Of a stretch of 64,000 nucleotides of DNA, positions 36,871-49,458 are shown one piece after another. Source of the DNA: Parus major (taxonomy: Eukaryota > Chordata > Aves > Passeriformes > Paridae); the NCBI RefSeq assembly GCF_001522545.3, contig NC_031770.1, positions 7,963,321-8,027,320 on the forward strand. Direction: 5' to 3'. Below the pieces are notes generated by a model, which was not told the origin of the DNA, did no database searches, and worked only from the letters and a program-made list of their open reading frames with translations. Every line of letters starts with the position of its first letter. Positions within the stretch are counted from its first letter, which is position 1. A program made the position numbers and the translations under genes.

Positions 36871-39800
36871 CAGTGGTGGCATAGCTGAAAACTGGAATGC
36901 CATGAGGCACTGCAGTAGTTCAGATGAACTCAAATAAGTATATCTCCATTGGAATTGGATAGTTTTGTTTTTAGTCTCCTAAGAGGAATAAATGAGATCT
37001 TTTTTTGAATGGAAATGTTTTTCCTGAAACTACTTGTTTCACTTGAAGACCTTTCCCACTTAGACAATCCCAACCCATGAGTGCAATTACGATTAAATCT
37101 TGCCCTCAGTGTTACTGAAGCTAGTAGAGTTTGTTGTGATTTTTACTTCATGATACAAAATAACATCTGTAGCATTTCAGCAGGTGCTTGCTGTAGTTCT
37201 AGCTTGGCTCTACCCTAGTTCAGGTGCTCTCTGCAGGAAGTGTCTGGGAACAGGAATGAGAAAGAAAAAATCATCACAGGTCACTAATTGGAATGAACCT
37301 GGATGTTTATTCCTTGTCTGTCAGTGCTGACTGTGGAGCTTCCTGGTGGCTGAGTCCTGGCTAAATGTGTAGCTGCTCCTGGTAGCAGCAGTGCATTTCT
37401 GTAATTTCTCCCCTTCAGGCTTTATAAACCATTTTTTTTCCCAGAGTGGAGAAAAAAACTCCTAATTTCAGAATTTGTAAAACTAAGAAAGAACACACTG
37501 ATTTGTAGCTATCCTTACAAACCTTTCATGAATATGCCTGTATATTTCTTGATACCTTTCCATGCTATAATTTTGGGGAAGACTGTGCACAGAAACACTC
37601 TTCTGTATCTCAGGATAAAATATTTCAGAGTCACTGAATTGAGAACAGGAAGAATTTTTTCCACTGTGTTGATTCTGTACAGAATAACTCCTATTTGGTA
37701 AGGTATTTCACAGGACAAAAGGAAATACATATGGGAGATTCCCACATTTCTGCCTGAATCTATCTGGGTACTTTAGTTTCTGAGCAAAGAGTTTAGCGAC
37801 CCAGTAGAGGAAATATAATTTGAAACTGATGTTTTTGCTTATACAAGAATCTCTCATCTGCTGGACTACAGGGATTTACTCACCCTTGGGTATTATCACA
37901 GCAGGTGTCAGCCTTCAAAAGTGAGAGAGGACTGGAGGACTGATGCTTTGAAATACTGGCATTTAATGTTTTTTCTGTTGAGCTGATGTATTTTGATCTC
38001 TGTCAGAGCCTCTTTGCTATAAATGGTTTGGTTGCAGCAAAATGCAAAGGAGGGAGGTAAATCCCATGGCTGGTGTGCTGGCACTCCCTCTGTGGTAGAG
38101 ACAGCCTGGCCCTGTCTTAGCAAAATGACAAACCAGTTTCATTCATTCCTTTTCATCACCACTGAGCTTCAAATCATCAGGGAAATGTGATTTGGTTTCT
38201 GGCTTTTAATTTTGTTTTTAAAAAGATAGACAGCAGCACATCTCTATGCCTGCCATCAAAAAGAGTGTGTGATAGTGCAGTGACAAAAGATGTCTGAAAA
38301 TGTTGCATTAATTCTTCTTGTCTATACTGGGGCAATCTTCAGGTAAAAGAATTCAGTAGGAAGGGTTGTCCTCAGGATGAAAAGGGCACTTTTAAGCCCT
38401 GGCCTGCATGAGCCATCAAGTAGAGCCAGGAGACATGGCTTCTCACTGGGTAACACATGTTGAGACCTGAGAAAACAGGACACATGGAGTCTCACGGCAG
38501 CAGGTTACTCAGCTCATTTGATCATAATTCAAACCATTTGTGTGACTAATGATGCTCTCAGATGTTTGGCAGAATAAACTAATCAGCTGTTTAACAGCAG
38601 CACAGCTTCTCTGTGGCCGACATGGATACAACAGATTCTGCTTCAGTCAAGGACGCAGCTCCTCTCTCTGCATTTTCCTTAACGGCGTAGTTCAGCAGCC
38701 TTTCAGCAGACCTGTCTCTAAAACAAGTAGTTCAACTGGAAGAGAGAAACAGGCTTGGGAAAAGGCTCTCTTGATCAGTTGCTGCACATCTGGTTTAAAG
38801 TCTTAAGGGTGAGGCAGTGTACCAAGTCAGCATGTGTCCTTCTGAATCTGAAATGGTGTGAATCAAATGGTGTCCTAGATGAATGCCCTGTTGTGTGCTT
38901 TGTAGCTGTCTCTCACGCTAATCCCTGCCCACTTCAGGTTAAAAATCACACACAAATTGCCTGAAAGATGAATCAGATGATACAGTCATAGTAGTTGAGT
39001 TTTAGATTTTACATTTCAATCTCTCTTTTTATTTTATTTTTATTTTTTTTCTTAAGGGAGGACTGATGAGACCTACTGGCCCCAAAAAGCAAGGTGTTAT
39101 AGCCCAGACCCTCTGCTGTTACTAAAGGTGCAGCTCCATGGTTATTAGTGCAGCTGCACTAGTTCATATTAGTAAGGAATATAGTTGCCTGATGCATTTA
39201 TCAACCAGATTTCCTCCTGTATTTAGAGAAAAGCTAAGCCTAAGAAACATTTATTCTATCTCTCTATTTGAAAGCAAACCAATGGGAGTCAGAACTACAG
39301 TTTAATTGGAGAATTAAAATAAAGGCAATAGTACTGGCTTAAACTGAAAGAGTCAGAATGTGACCTGACACGTTGTTGGTCAGGGTGATGGCAGCAGTCT
39401 GATTAAATGGTACCTACAGTGCCACTGGAGTGATGGATGTGGTTCTGGGGTGGGGGGAAAACCCACCAATTGCTACAAAGGGCACAATCCTCTTGATAAA
39501 CTACTGAGCACATTGGCAGGGTTTCAGGAAACGGGCCATTATAGAGAAGTTGGCATTTTGTTTTTTGACATCTATGTTGTAGGGCCCTGAAAACAATATT
39601 TACAGCAAAGTTGCTAATACCACCGAGTTCCACAACTCCAATACCATAATATTAGTGCTGTGCAGGTATGCACATTGCCACAATGTATTACTGTGTCCCT
39701 GGAACAGAAACCACAGTTCATGATGACTCTGGATGAGAGCAGTTTAAAGAGGAAGAGATAGAAAGGTTAGCCAGATGATTTATTTGACAAGGAAGCAAGT

Positions 39801-41138
39801 TTATCCATTTATGGGATAGATTTTCTTATTTTCAGGTTTTAAAGTTTCATTAAATTTTAGTGCAATATATTTGATAGAAAAAGAGGAGTGTGTTTCCAAT
39901 AGAATTAGTACCCCTAAAGGTTTCTTTTTGCCTGCTGTTTCTGCTGAAAACAGAGACTAGGATTATTTATTTATCCTTTTGTTTGGTCTCTGATACCCTT
40001 TTCAAGGAATGGCTGGCTGCAGAACCTGGGTATAGTTTGCATACTAATCATTTTTGTAATTGATCTTTTCAGCTTTCTTCAGTCACTGTGGAAGGCTGTC
40101 AGCTGCTTCTTTGAAGTTAACTAATGATCATACAAGCAGGGAATCTGCAGTAGAAGCCAGGATCTCCCTGGTGCTGTAGCAGCAGAGCTTCCTCCTGCTG
40201 GCACTCTCCTGTCTCCTTTTGTGGTTTACTCAAGTGAGCTTGGAGTTAGAAAGGTTTGATTGCTGTATATATTATATATTATATAATATAGATATGTTAC
40301 AGTATGTATCTTGGGGATCAGCCTAGTGCAGAGGTATTTCCTCAAATGGAGGAAAAAACAAAAAGGCAAACACAATGCTCTTTTCTCCTTTGTGTCAGAA
40401 GCTGGCATTCCTCTACATAATTTACACCATAAGGGTTATAAAGTCTAAAATAGACTTTAAAATCCTTTTTCTCACTTGAACATTCACAGACATGCTTATG
40501 TAACTTACAGGAGAGGCTGGGCTGGCATCTGTGAGAATTCTTCTGCTGACCTGGCTGGAGTTTTGGATTAGCTCTTAGAGTCAGTCTATACAGTCAGATA
40601 CTTATTGTACAGGATGAGTCTTTTTTCCCCTTGTTTTCTTTCCTCTCACTCTGCCAGTATGTTTCTAATAAAACCTTCATATGCCAGCTTTTGAAATGAT
40701 CAGTCTGTCTTTATTTCTTCTTTATTTTCCCTTTTTATCTCTGTTTCTCTGCTCTTGTCTGTGACTACCACAGTAGAGCTCTTCTCTCTGCTCTAGTCAC
40801 CCTTAACCCATAAAATAAACTACTTTTAAAAGGGCAGGGAACAAACTATAATAGATGGTCTAATAAAAGATACTGTCTCTCTCTCTACAAGCCTTCTCTC
40901 ACTTCAAAACAATACAGGAATGTGATAAAATAAACTGATGTTGCCATATGTTTTGCTGAAGAACCCCTCCCCCTCTCCCAAGTGGTGACAAGAGTCACAG
41001 TTGTGTTGAATTTGGTATAGCTGAAGGCTGACCTTTAGAGCTCTTAGTTTGGAAAATGATCATTCTGGGGTGCTACTGTAAGTATTCTTTACTGACAGCC
41101 AAGATAATGTCAGTGAAAAAAGAAAAGAAAAAATAATT

Positions 41139-41200
41139 AAAAAAAAATATATATAGGTACATATACATACATATATATATACATATATATATACACATGT
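41139..41200. repeat. Compound (TA)/(CATA) microsatellite
   Basis: An A run passes into ATATAT, then imperfect ACATATATAT units. It is partly self-complementary. Confidence 0.9.
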
Positions 41201-44017
41201 ACCCTGTTATTTTACTCATGTCATCAACAAAACACTGTTGTGGTCTTGCTTGTTTTTCCCTTACTCATCTGGAATAGGTCTGGCTGAGGCAACAGGCTGT
41301 GGGAGGACATTTGAGAGGAAAAAGCGTTGTGTGGTTTCCTTGTCACTCTTGCTGAAGCTGTGTTTGCATCTGTTTTGTACTTACTGTGCCTCATGTGAGA
41401 GCAGCACCTTCATGGAACATGATTTGATTCTAGAGCCAGCATTGTGTAGCATGCTGGGATTTTTCCTTCCTTTTCTTCTCCCCTCTTTCTAAGAATATAC
41501 TTAAGGCTGGGAAAACAGTGTTTTTGGGTTTTTTAAAAATTTATTCTTAGTTATGTATTCATAGCAGGTAAGAAATCTGTTTATCAATCACAGCAGGAGC
41601 AGGGCTTGCAATTTTAATATCTGTTAGCATCCATGGTACAGTCTCTGCATTTGTCAGTCAGTGTTTATCTAGATGTGCTAACATGTACTGAATTCCTGTT
41701 CTCTATTATATCTCAGTTCTGGTGTATTAAATAACAGTTGAATAAAAGTATATTTTCAGAGGGATTACTTTCTAAATCATTAAGCTACCTGGGAACATTG
41801 GTTACTTTTAATCCTAGTTCATCCTGCTACCACTGAAGGTCAGAGAAAACATCCGTAAGCTCTCTAGGCTACGACATTCTGCCCTAGAGTTTGACAAGGT
41901 GCTCCTGTACTGATGTTACTAGCAGGGGTGTCTTTGTGTTGATACCAGCATAAAGGCTTCATACTTGTAATCCCAGAGGAAGGATTTAAACTGTAAAATG
42001 AAATTGCACTCTTATTTTTATCAGTCATTTCCATATTGCAAATATTTCACATATTCCTGTTTTTGTTAGTGACACTTGGGGCTGGGGAGCATCATCTGTG
42101 ACAGTAGAGATGTCCATTGTGCCTTGTGAAAACTGTAACTTGTCTAAACTTGAATACTTTATCCCTTTTCTTCCTTCTGCAGATTTGAAAGAAAGGATTT
42201 TTTTTCTCTTTAGGAAACAGGCTTTTTTTTTATCAGGGCAAAATAATATCTATTCTTCAATCTATCTATTCTGCAGGAAGCCAACTAACTGCCTCCCTTG
42301 CCTAGTTGTATTGCCTTAAGCCTGGTGATAGACTTGGAGCTGCACAAGCCTCTGGCATCAATGCAATCAGTTCCTAAAAAGTCATATGGTAGGAGAGTCA
42401 CTATTTTCAAAAGAGAAAAAACATCTGTTCCCATATAAGAAACAAACAAACTTACACGTGTCTTTGAATTGGCTGCACCCAACTCTGAAGTTGCTAGATA
42501 TTTACTAAACTGTCTATCAAGGCCAATGTGGAGCATTTTCATACCACATCCATCATTATTGCTGAATGTAAAAGTTATGAGGTGGTTGAGAGAAAAGCCA
42601 CAGACTAGATTTGGAACACGCATGGGTCACCACGAATATGATCATTTGGGGCTTTCTTCCCTTTTCCTGCCATTAGCCAATTTGTTGCCTCTGCTTCCTA
42701 TTTTACTTCTTATATAGTACTTTTTATTTTCTGTTTTCCATGTTTGCATTGGGATTTTCTTTCTCTTCTTCCATCCAGCATGATGCTGCTGAGACTGGCT
42801 CGTGGTGAATCTGGGCTTTTCTGGCACTGCTCACTGAGATAAAAAGTGACAGCCCAGGAGCCCCCTCGTGTGCTCCAGTGCATTCAGCCTGTAGCACAGA
42901 GCAGTGTATCAAACATCAGCAGGCCAGCTCCTTTTTGTTGCATTAGCCAGTCAAGCATTTTGTGCTGCTGAATGTCATCTTATTTAACATTTTGTTAAAC
43001 AGCTTCTAAAGGTCTTAACAATATGACAGATGGGCTATTGAATGGATGCTTTAATGGCTAAGCATTAGTTTGTTTTCGTTTCATAGTGTTTATTGTTAGT
43101 TAAGTACTGTTTAAATAAATCAAGCTTTTCCCTCTCTCTTTTACAATGCAGACACATTCAAGAGAGGGTTTTATTCTTCTTGTGATGGCTGTGTGTTTCA
43201 TTCTGTCAGGCAGACCTGATATATGGTGCTCTTGCTTCCAGTCAGCCCCTGCCTCATAGGATATAAACCCAAAGTCTAGGTCAGATCCCTAAAGGTTAAA
43301 GTGTGACTTGAGTATTCTGCCTAGATGGCAAAGTAAAATTTGAAATGACATTTTTTTTGGTAACCTTCTTTCAAGTTACAGCCTTCACTGCCACCTGTCC
43401 TGTCCTGTCTCTGAACTTAATTTCTGTAACCCTTAACCCTGACTGCCGTTAGAGTTGAGTCCGTGTGAAGGCAGCAGACTGGGGGAACCATATTCCTTCC
43501 AGAGGTGAGAAATCACATAAGCATGCAGGCTGTCCCTTTGGCACACGTGGAAAAACTTCCTTTTGGCAAGAAACAGCTGCCTCAGATCTCCATGTGCCAT
43601 GCTGGGCACACCTGATGAGTCAGGACTGAGCGTACCTCCAAAGCAGGTGTGGGGAGAGGCAGTGGTGGCTGGCAGGCAGAGCATGCTGTATCTGGAGCTA
43701 ATCTAGAGACTTTTCCCAGATATTGTCACTGATTTCTGCTACCAAGGTATTAAAGGTGCCTTTTGCTTTTGGTAACACGGACTGCTGGATTTAAAAATTA
43801 TGTATGTTAGATTTCAGGAAGTTTCTGAAAGCGTTCTCTTACATTCTATGGTCAAGTCAGAGACAGGACTTCTTGGCAGTGTGATAATTTTGTCTTATCA
43901 AGACTGAAGAACTACTGCTTGGATGGGGTGAAATAGGAAATAAAATATTTGGAGAGTCAAAGAGAAGCCATCTCCTCCCTGCAGCAGGTGGGAGGTTGGA
44001 AAGCAGAGGAGTAGCAT
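41201..44017. other. Intergenic DNA, no gene recognised
   Basis: Short frames on both strands, such as 42285-42717 and 43433-43684, are mutual shadows without domains. No other structure recognised. Confidence 0.65.
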
Positions 44018-44170
44018 TTCCCATCCCTGAGAGTGTTCAAGGCCAGGCTGGATGGACCCCCACAGCAAATTAATCTAGTGAAAGGTGTCCCTGCCCATGG
44101 CAGGAGGGTTGAAACAAAATGTTGTACATATGTTATTACATAGATGTAAAACATTCTGTGATTCTTTGAT
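44018..44170 (+). mobile_element. CR1 LINE, 3'-end fragment
   Basis: CR1 is the dominant non-LTR retrotransposon of birds, and most copies are 5'-truncated like this one. The sequence reads CATCCCTGAGAGTGTTCAAG, GCCAGGCTGGATGG, then CTAGTGAAAGGTGTCCCTGC and CCATGGCAGGAGGGTTG, matching the remembered CR1 3' UTR in order and spacing. It ends in ATTCTGTGATTCTTTGAT (44153-44170), the CR1-type ATTCTRTG terminal repeat. The 30 bases before that terminus are strongly diverged although the spacing is kept, suggesting an old copy. The left boundary is approximate. No coding part is retained. Confidence 0.88.
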
Positions 44171-46707
44171 AAGTAACTGCTATCCCTGCAGCATCTTCTG
44201 TAGCGGAGTCCAGTTGGGCCTGAGTTCATGGGCTGCAGAACTATGGCTATTTCGCAGATTGCAGAAGTCTGATGTGGTTGAAGTTACTGATTTTGCTTCT
44301 GCAGAGAGCCTGCACTAGCAGTAGAAGTTTTCAAGACTTTGGGATGAGTCCCCGAGGTACAAAATACAAGCAGCGTGCCTCCTCCTTTTTTTCTGACAGC
44401 ATGTGTTCGTGTCAAGTACCTGTCAGGATTAGTCCTTGGCTTGAGTACAGCTATTGCAGTCTATTTCCAGAATCTTGAAAACATGACACAAGATCTAAGA
44501 GTTAGGAATTTAGTGTGGCTATTGATTCTTAGCTTATTTTGGACTTCTGGGGAATACCGAGCTGATTGTAGATTCCAAAGTATGAAAATGCTTTGTGTTC
44601 CCTCGAGACAATTGTGAATTTTTGCCCATGGTCAAAATTTCTGTCTGTGGTGGTCATTAGAGGTCCAACTTTACAGGAACAGATATCACCCCTGGTGTTT
44701 CAACCAAATTCTAGTTTCAGTAAACAAAGCTCATCCCTCTCTTATTCTCTTTGCTGTCTCTGGTGACATATCTATTCTTCATTTCATGGGTCATTCATCA
44801 TCTCATTCATCATTTACATACAGAACTGGGGAAGGAAATACAGGTCTATTTCTGAGGCAGTGGCCTTAGGTGATGCCATTTGCCCATAATTTTTGAGCAT
44901 CAATTCCTCACTGGGAATATGGGAGCAAATTTACTTATTTATTTTGTGAGATGGTATCTGGCTTATTAAGTGTCGTTGGGGGTTGGGTGTCTACACCATT
45001 TGTAATTTAACGTTGTCTGGATCTCACTTTAACTGTTCATGCATCTTTGAGAGACAAATAGCAGTAATACATTTGCTTTCATTAATTTGCAGACTGGCTT
45101 TTTTCATTGTCCCTTTTCTTTTTTTTTTCTTTTTTTTTTTTTTTAATAACTCCATCCCCCAAACTTTCAAAACACTCATCTGAAATAACAAAGTGTTACA
45201 GATGAGGTCTTCTGATTATTGCCCTTTAAAGCTTTTTTCACATGGCCAGGCTTCACAAAAACCTATTTTACTCAAAGAAATTAGGTTTCTGGTTAGCAGG
45301 AGCCCTAAATAGACATGAATTACAGGAACGTCCTTTGAAATCCCACACAGTACTTGTTTCATTAAATCCCATGAAGCGACCTTAATTTAGTGGAACACTG
45401 GATAGGTTGCTCTTTTAACCTATTAGCACTTTGGCCAGTCCCATAAACCATATTCATGGATGATTCCATCAAGAAGGACAACAGTGGGATTAATATTATT
45501 TCAGGATACAGTAAATGCCACAATGATGAAGCTGTTTAAGATCTGGTGCTCACTGTGTCACACTGAATGCATTGACATTTACTCTGCCATCACTTCATTT
45601 CCAATATTCTTTCCAAATCAGCCGATGCTAATGTTTCAGTGTGTGTGCAGAATACAATTCCATCAAGGCTAGGGACGAGGAGAAATGAGCTTAAAGCAAG
45701 TCCTTCTCCCCTGTTCCCTTGGCACCCTGCTGTTCCACTCCCACCCCAGCATGGCAAACGGCTTATCTGCTGTGACTTTGGACATGGCTAGGAAAGAGCA
45801 AACACAGAGGTGGTAGTGGGACAAAATCAGGGCTTTGTGTTGTTTGGAGCCAGCATGGGTGAGGCACAGGTGTAGTTCAATGGTGTGTTTATAGGCCCAA
45901 GAGCACAAGGGAAGAGCCCTTTTGCTCGCCATGTGGCAAAGGGGCAGCATGACAAAGAGCTGGCTTTTTCACAGGACAAAGATGCCACCCACTGCCTCAC
46001 TTTGCCTTCCCCACATCTGCCTTTGGAAGGGCAAGGAAGGCTGCCTAGTTACACACCCCTGCACCACCATAACTGAGCTTGAGCAGGCTTTAATATCTTT
46101 CCTCCTCAGCAGCTTTGGGGAGTTAGCACAGTGCCTTATGCTGTTTTGCAGGCTTAGGACTCAAAGGGGATTTCAGCTGTGACTCGGTGGAGAGAAACAT
46201 GCTCTTCTAGAGATATTCCAAACTGGTCTCATTCAGCTTGTGTAGGAGCCTCTATCTTTGCCAAAAAAAGGATCCCAAATTTCCTTGCTGATGTTAGCAC
46301 AGGAAACCAGCTGCAGAAGAGAGGCTGAATTCAAGTTTCCCTAGCCTCAGTCTATCCAGGAGACATTCCTTGATGTGTCTGAGAGGTAGCAGGAGGAATG
46401 AGGAGAGAGTTGTCATAGGGCACGACCGATGTGGTTGGGCTGCTATTAGCTATGCTGGGTGGCATTGAAAGCCTGCTCAAGTTCATCTGTCATGTTCAGT
46501 TGCAATGCAGGGGAGAAGATTACACAGCTGGTTTCATTAATCACTACTACTCTGGTAAGCTGTGGGAAGCAGGAAGGATCTGGGTCCTCTGTAAGCCAAA
46601 ATTCTTGAAGCTGGGAGAATGAGGTAGGAAACTAGTTATGTCTTGGTCTCATATTCATATCCTCCAGTAGTGTGGATGCTAAATGCAAAAAATAAGGGAA
46701 CAGAGCC
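44171..46707. other. Intergenic DNA, no gene recognised
   Basis: Includes a T-rich tract at about 45116-45145. The 45.7-46.2 kb part is slightly GC-richer with overlapping frames on both strands and no domain. Confidence 0.6.
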
Positions 46708-46993
46708 TGTGTGAAACTAAGTCACAGGCTTCTCATTCTGGCCTGAGAAAGCAGGAGAAAGAATCCAAACAGTCCTTGGTAAAGGACAACAATCTTTGCA
46801 AGTGGTGTTTAAGGAAACAGTCAGGGGTGATGTTACACTTAACCAATGATGATGTGTTGCTTTAATGACCAATGTGAATTTTACCTCTCGACTTTCTCGA
46901 ACATGTCTATAAAAGAAGATCAAGAATGATAAACTTTGCTCTCCTGTTCAATGCACAAGAGAGCCTGTGTCGTTCTTCTCACTGTTCCCAACA
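46708..46993 (+). mobile_element. Solo LTR of an endogenous retrovirus (286 bp)
   Basis: Starts TGTGTGAAACTAAG and ends CCCAACA, the TG...CA ends of an LTR. In order it has a CCAAT motif (about 46844), a TATA box (CTATAAAAG, about 46908-46916), a degenerate poly(A) signal (GATAAA, 46928-46933), then a TGTGTCGTTCTTCTCAC-type end, the usual U3-R-U5 plan in the + direction. Flanking 5-mers are GAGCC (46703-46707) and GAGCG (46994-46998), consistent with a 5-bp target-site duplication with one change. No second LTR, primer-binding site or gag/pol reading frame is nearby, so the internal part was lost by recombination. The exact family was not determined; boundaries are good to a few bases. Confidence 0.78.
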
Positions 46994-49298
46994 GAGCGAC
47001 ACAGTAGGACTTTTCTGTTGGTCACTGCTGGAGGTGGTGGGAGTTGGTTATCTGCTCTGACTTGGTGTGATCATTCTTGTGCTAAGGAATGAACAAATAA
47101 ACTACTCCTACAGTGAAGAAAATGAGCATTTTGAGCAGAAAACAAGGAGCTAAGGAGAACTGGGGCAGCCATTGAGACTTTGGATTTACTGGATGTGTGC
47201 AGGAGGACCATTGGTTAAGCAGGTCTATCCAGATTTGGGTTTAGGTTATTGTACTGCAGGGAAAGAGCTACACAGTCTATTTGGTCTAGGTTAGGCAAAC
47301 AATTATGTTATAGTCAAGGCAATGACTATACTTGTACTTGCATAAATAGAAAATGTGCTGGATTTTGCTCTGCATGATGGAAATGAATGTGCCTATCTGG
47401 GTGATCTTTCTTTTGACTGGTTATTTTTCATGACTCAGTAAAGGTAACTGGATACTTGACTGCCTTACTTGTTTATGATGGCACACAGTGTGTTGAGAAC
47501 GTCAACTTTGATTTTGTACAGTGTCCACTGGAATCCTCCATGAGAACTTGTGTCATTTTATTGTATCACCACAAAACCTTATTATATAATATCCCGTGAC
47601 TGGTGCTGTTAACACCTTTTTGCTCCGTTTGGAAAAAGATGGCATCTTGTATTTGGAAGGCCTCATTGCACCTGGAGAGCTCAAAAAATCAGATACTATT
47701 AGCAAGAAGTGTTAAAATGATAAATTCTAAAGCCAGACAGACCCATTCTTCATGGAACAGAAATCTACCTTTGAAACATATTGAACTGCATTGGTCCTCA
47801 GTATTTTGATGAAGAGTTTATCCCCCCTTCCTAAAAGAGCTATTCAGCTAACTGGAGAAAGTGAATAAATTCCAGAGTCTATGTAAACAGAAATCCATGA
47901 ATTTGGCCTACAGTTTACCTGAGCATTTGGAGCCCATAAGTTCTCTTTCCTCTGTTAGAGCTGAGCCTTAACAGCTCTTCAAGGGCTGCATAACAGCTGT
48001 TTTGGAAGGGAAGATGGTATTTGATTTGGTTCTTGTGTCAGGAGTCTGGTGAAGAATTTTGGTGGAGTGGTGAAGAAAAGGGCTAGGTCCTGGAGAGAAG
48101 GCAGAAGATAGGAAAGGTGGCATCTCCTGACCCTGTTGTCTGTGGTGTTACACAAGATTTTGAGCTCCCTGCAGAGTACCAGCAGTTCTAAGCTATTGTT
48201 AAGCTGCAAGATGAAACATGATTCTTCTGCCAAAATCTCAGATTATGTGCCATTTTGCATGGTTTTGGATGCTGAAAGATGGCACACATGCATATTTTAA
48301 GATATCTGATTTCAAAGTGCAGAAATTATATTAGACTGCATGAAAAACATTTCCCTGTGATGGTTTCATAGCCTTTCTTACTGCAAGAATGTGAATGCTT
48401 CAGAACAAACACATACTTTGAAAAAATAGACAGATCTAATCCTCCTTGCTTTATAATAGTGAAAAAATTTTAGATCTAACAGACTACAGAGGCCTCATGG
48501 TGTGATGAAGCCAGGTGTCTGCAGGGGATTGTTGATAAACTGGGCCCTGAAAGTAAAGTTTGCCTGTGGCTTTTGGCCCTTTTCTTAGTCCCTCTGACTC
48601 AGTTTCCTCATCTGCAAAGCAAACCTCAGAGAACCCTCTGTGAGCGCCATCAGCAAAGTCAACAATTATACACAGTTATTTCCTTGTTTAAGTAGGAAGA
48701 TGGTTAGACTTTTGAACTGCCACCATGTGGTTCCTTACAAGGCTTTCAACTTTCATTTTTATCAATTCCTGCTTTTCCCAACACATTTAGCATTGAAAGC
48801 TCTACCGTGTCCTTTGTTGTGCAAGGTCATTGCTTTTACCAACACTGTTTTACAGTGGATTTGATTTATTGTTTCATCAAAAGATCCAGCTTCAATCACG
48901 TGCCATATTTTCTGTGTTATCAGGTCAACTTTGAGTTATTTAACAGGGACAGTTTGCTGGAATCTCAGTGATAATGTTTTGTGGAAACTCTGTGGAATTT
49001 GGCAGGAATAGGATTATTCTATGGAGGTTTCTGACATTTGTTGGTAAAACTAATCAAGTAAATTTTCAGAGTTCATGGTTACATTCTGGTCATCTGTATG
49101 GGGCATCAATTGGATATCTTTGCTGTGTAACCACAAATTTTCAATACTTGATTTCATTAAAACTTCTAAAATAGAAGGGGAATGGGAGGAAGGGAATTGC
49201 TTAATCTTGAAAAGATGGGCCCTGGAAAAGAGTTTTCTTTTTCTGTTTAAAAAAATGATATTCCTGTTTTAAGGGAATCTCCCAAGCTTGAAGATTTT
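46994..49298. other. Intergenic DNA, no gene recognised
   Basis: No retroviral internal sequence follows the LTR. A MIR-like fragment is listed separately. Confidence 0.65.
48590..48619 (+). mobile_element. MIR-like SINE core fragment
   Basis: CCCTCTGACTCAGTTTCCTC followed by ATCTGCAAAG closely matches the MIR core (cctctgtgcctcagtttcctcatctgtaaa). Only this short core is convincing; the upstream part aligns poorly. It would be an ancient amniote-era insertion if real. Confidence 0.45.
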
Positions 49299-49458
49299 AT
49301 GAACATATACTATGTTCATAGTATATATGTAATATATTGTATATTATATATACTATGTTCATAGTATATATAAAATATATTGTATATTATATATAATATA
49401 TATGTATATACATAATATATATATTATATATACATAGTATATATATAATATAAATACT
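49299..49458. repeat. Self-complementary AT-rich tandem duplication
   Basis: A 43-bp unit is repeated twice, with palindromic cores at 49306-49325 and 49349-49368. Each core has TATACTATG and CATAGTATA arms around a TT loop. A second overlapping palindrome has arms 49299-49307 (ATGAACATA) and 49311-49319. The rest to 49458 is almost pure A/T, with TATATACATA/TATGTATATA inverted pieces and a partial third core. The region can fold into several alternative hairpins or a cruciform. Confidence 0.9.

Larger units (their letters stand above)
32933..41138. other. Intergenic DNA, no gene recognised
   Basis: Contains a (GT)8 run at 34219-34235, a T run near 33236-33248, and an AT microsatellite near 40265-40300. 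The 113-codon plus-strand frame at 35619-35960 and the 130-codon minus-strand frame at 34382-34774 show no domain or splice context and are treated as chance. Confidence 0.65.

Noticed and set aside
46994..49298. Possible internal region of an endogenous retrovirus after the 46.7-kb LTR
   Set aside because: No primer-binding site, gag/pol-like frame or second LTR seen; the element is best read as a solo LTR.
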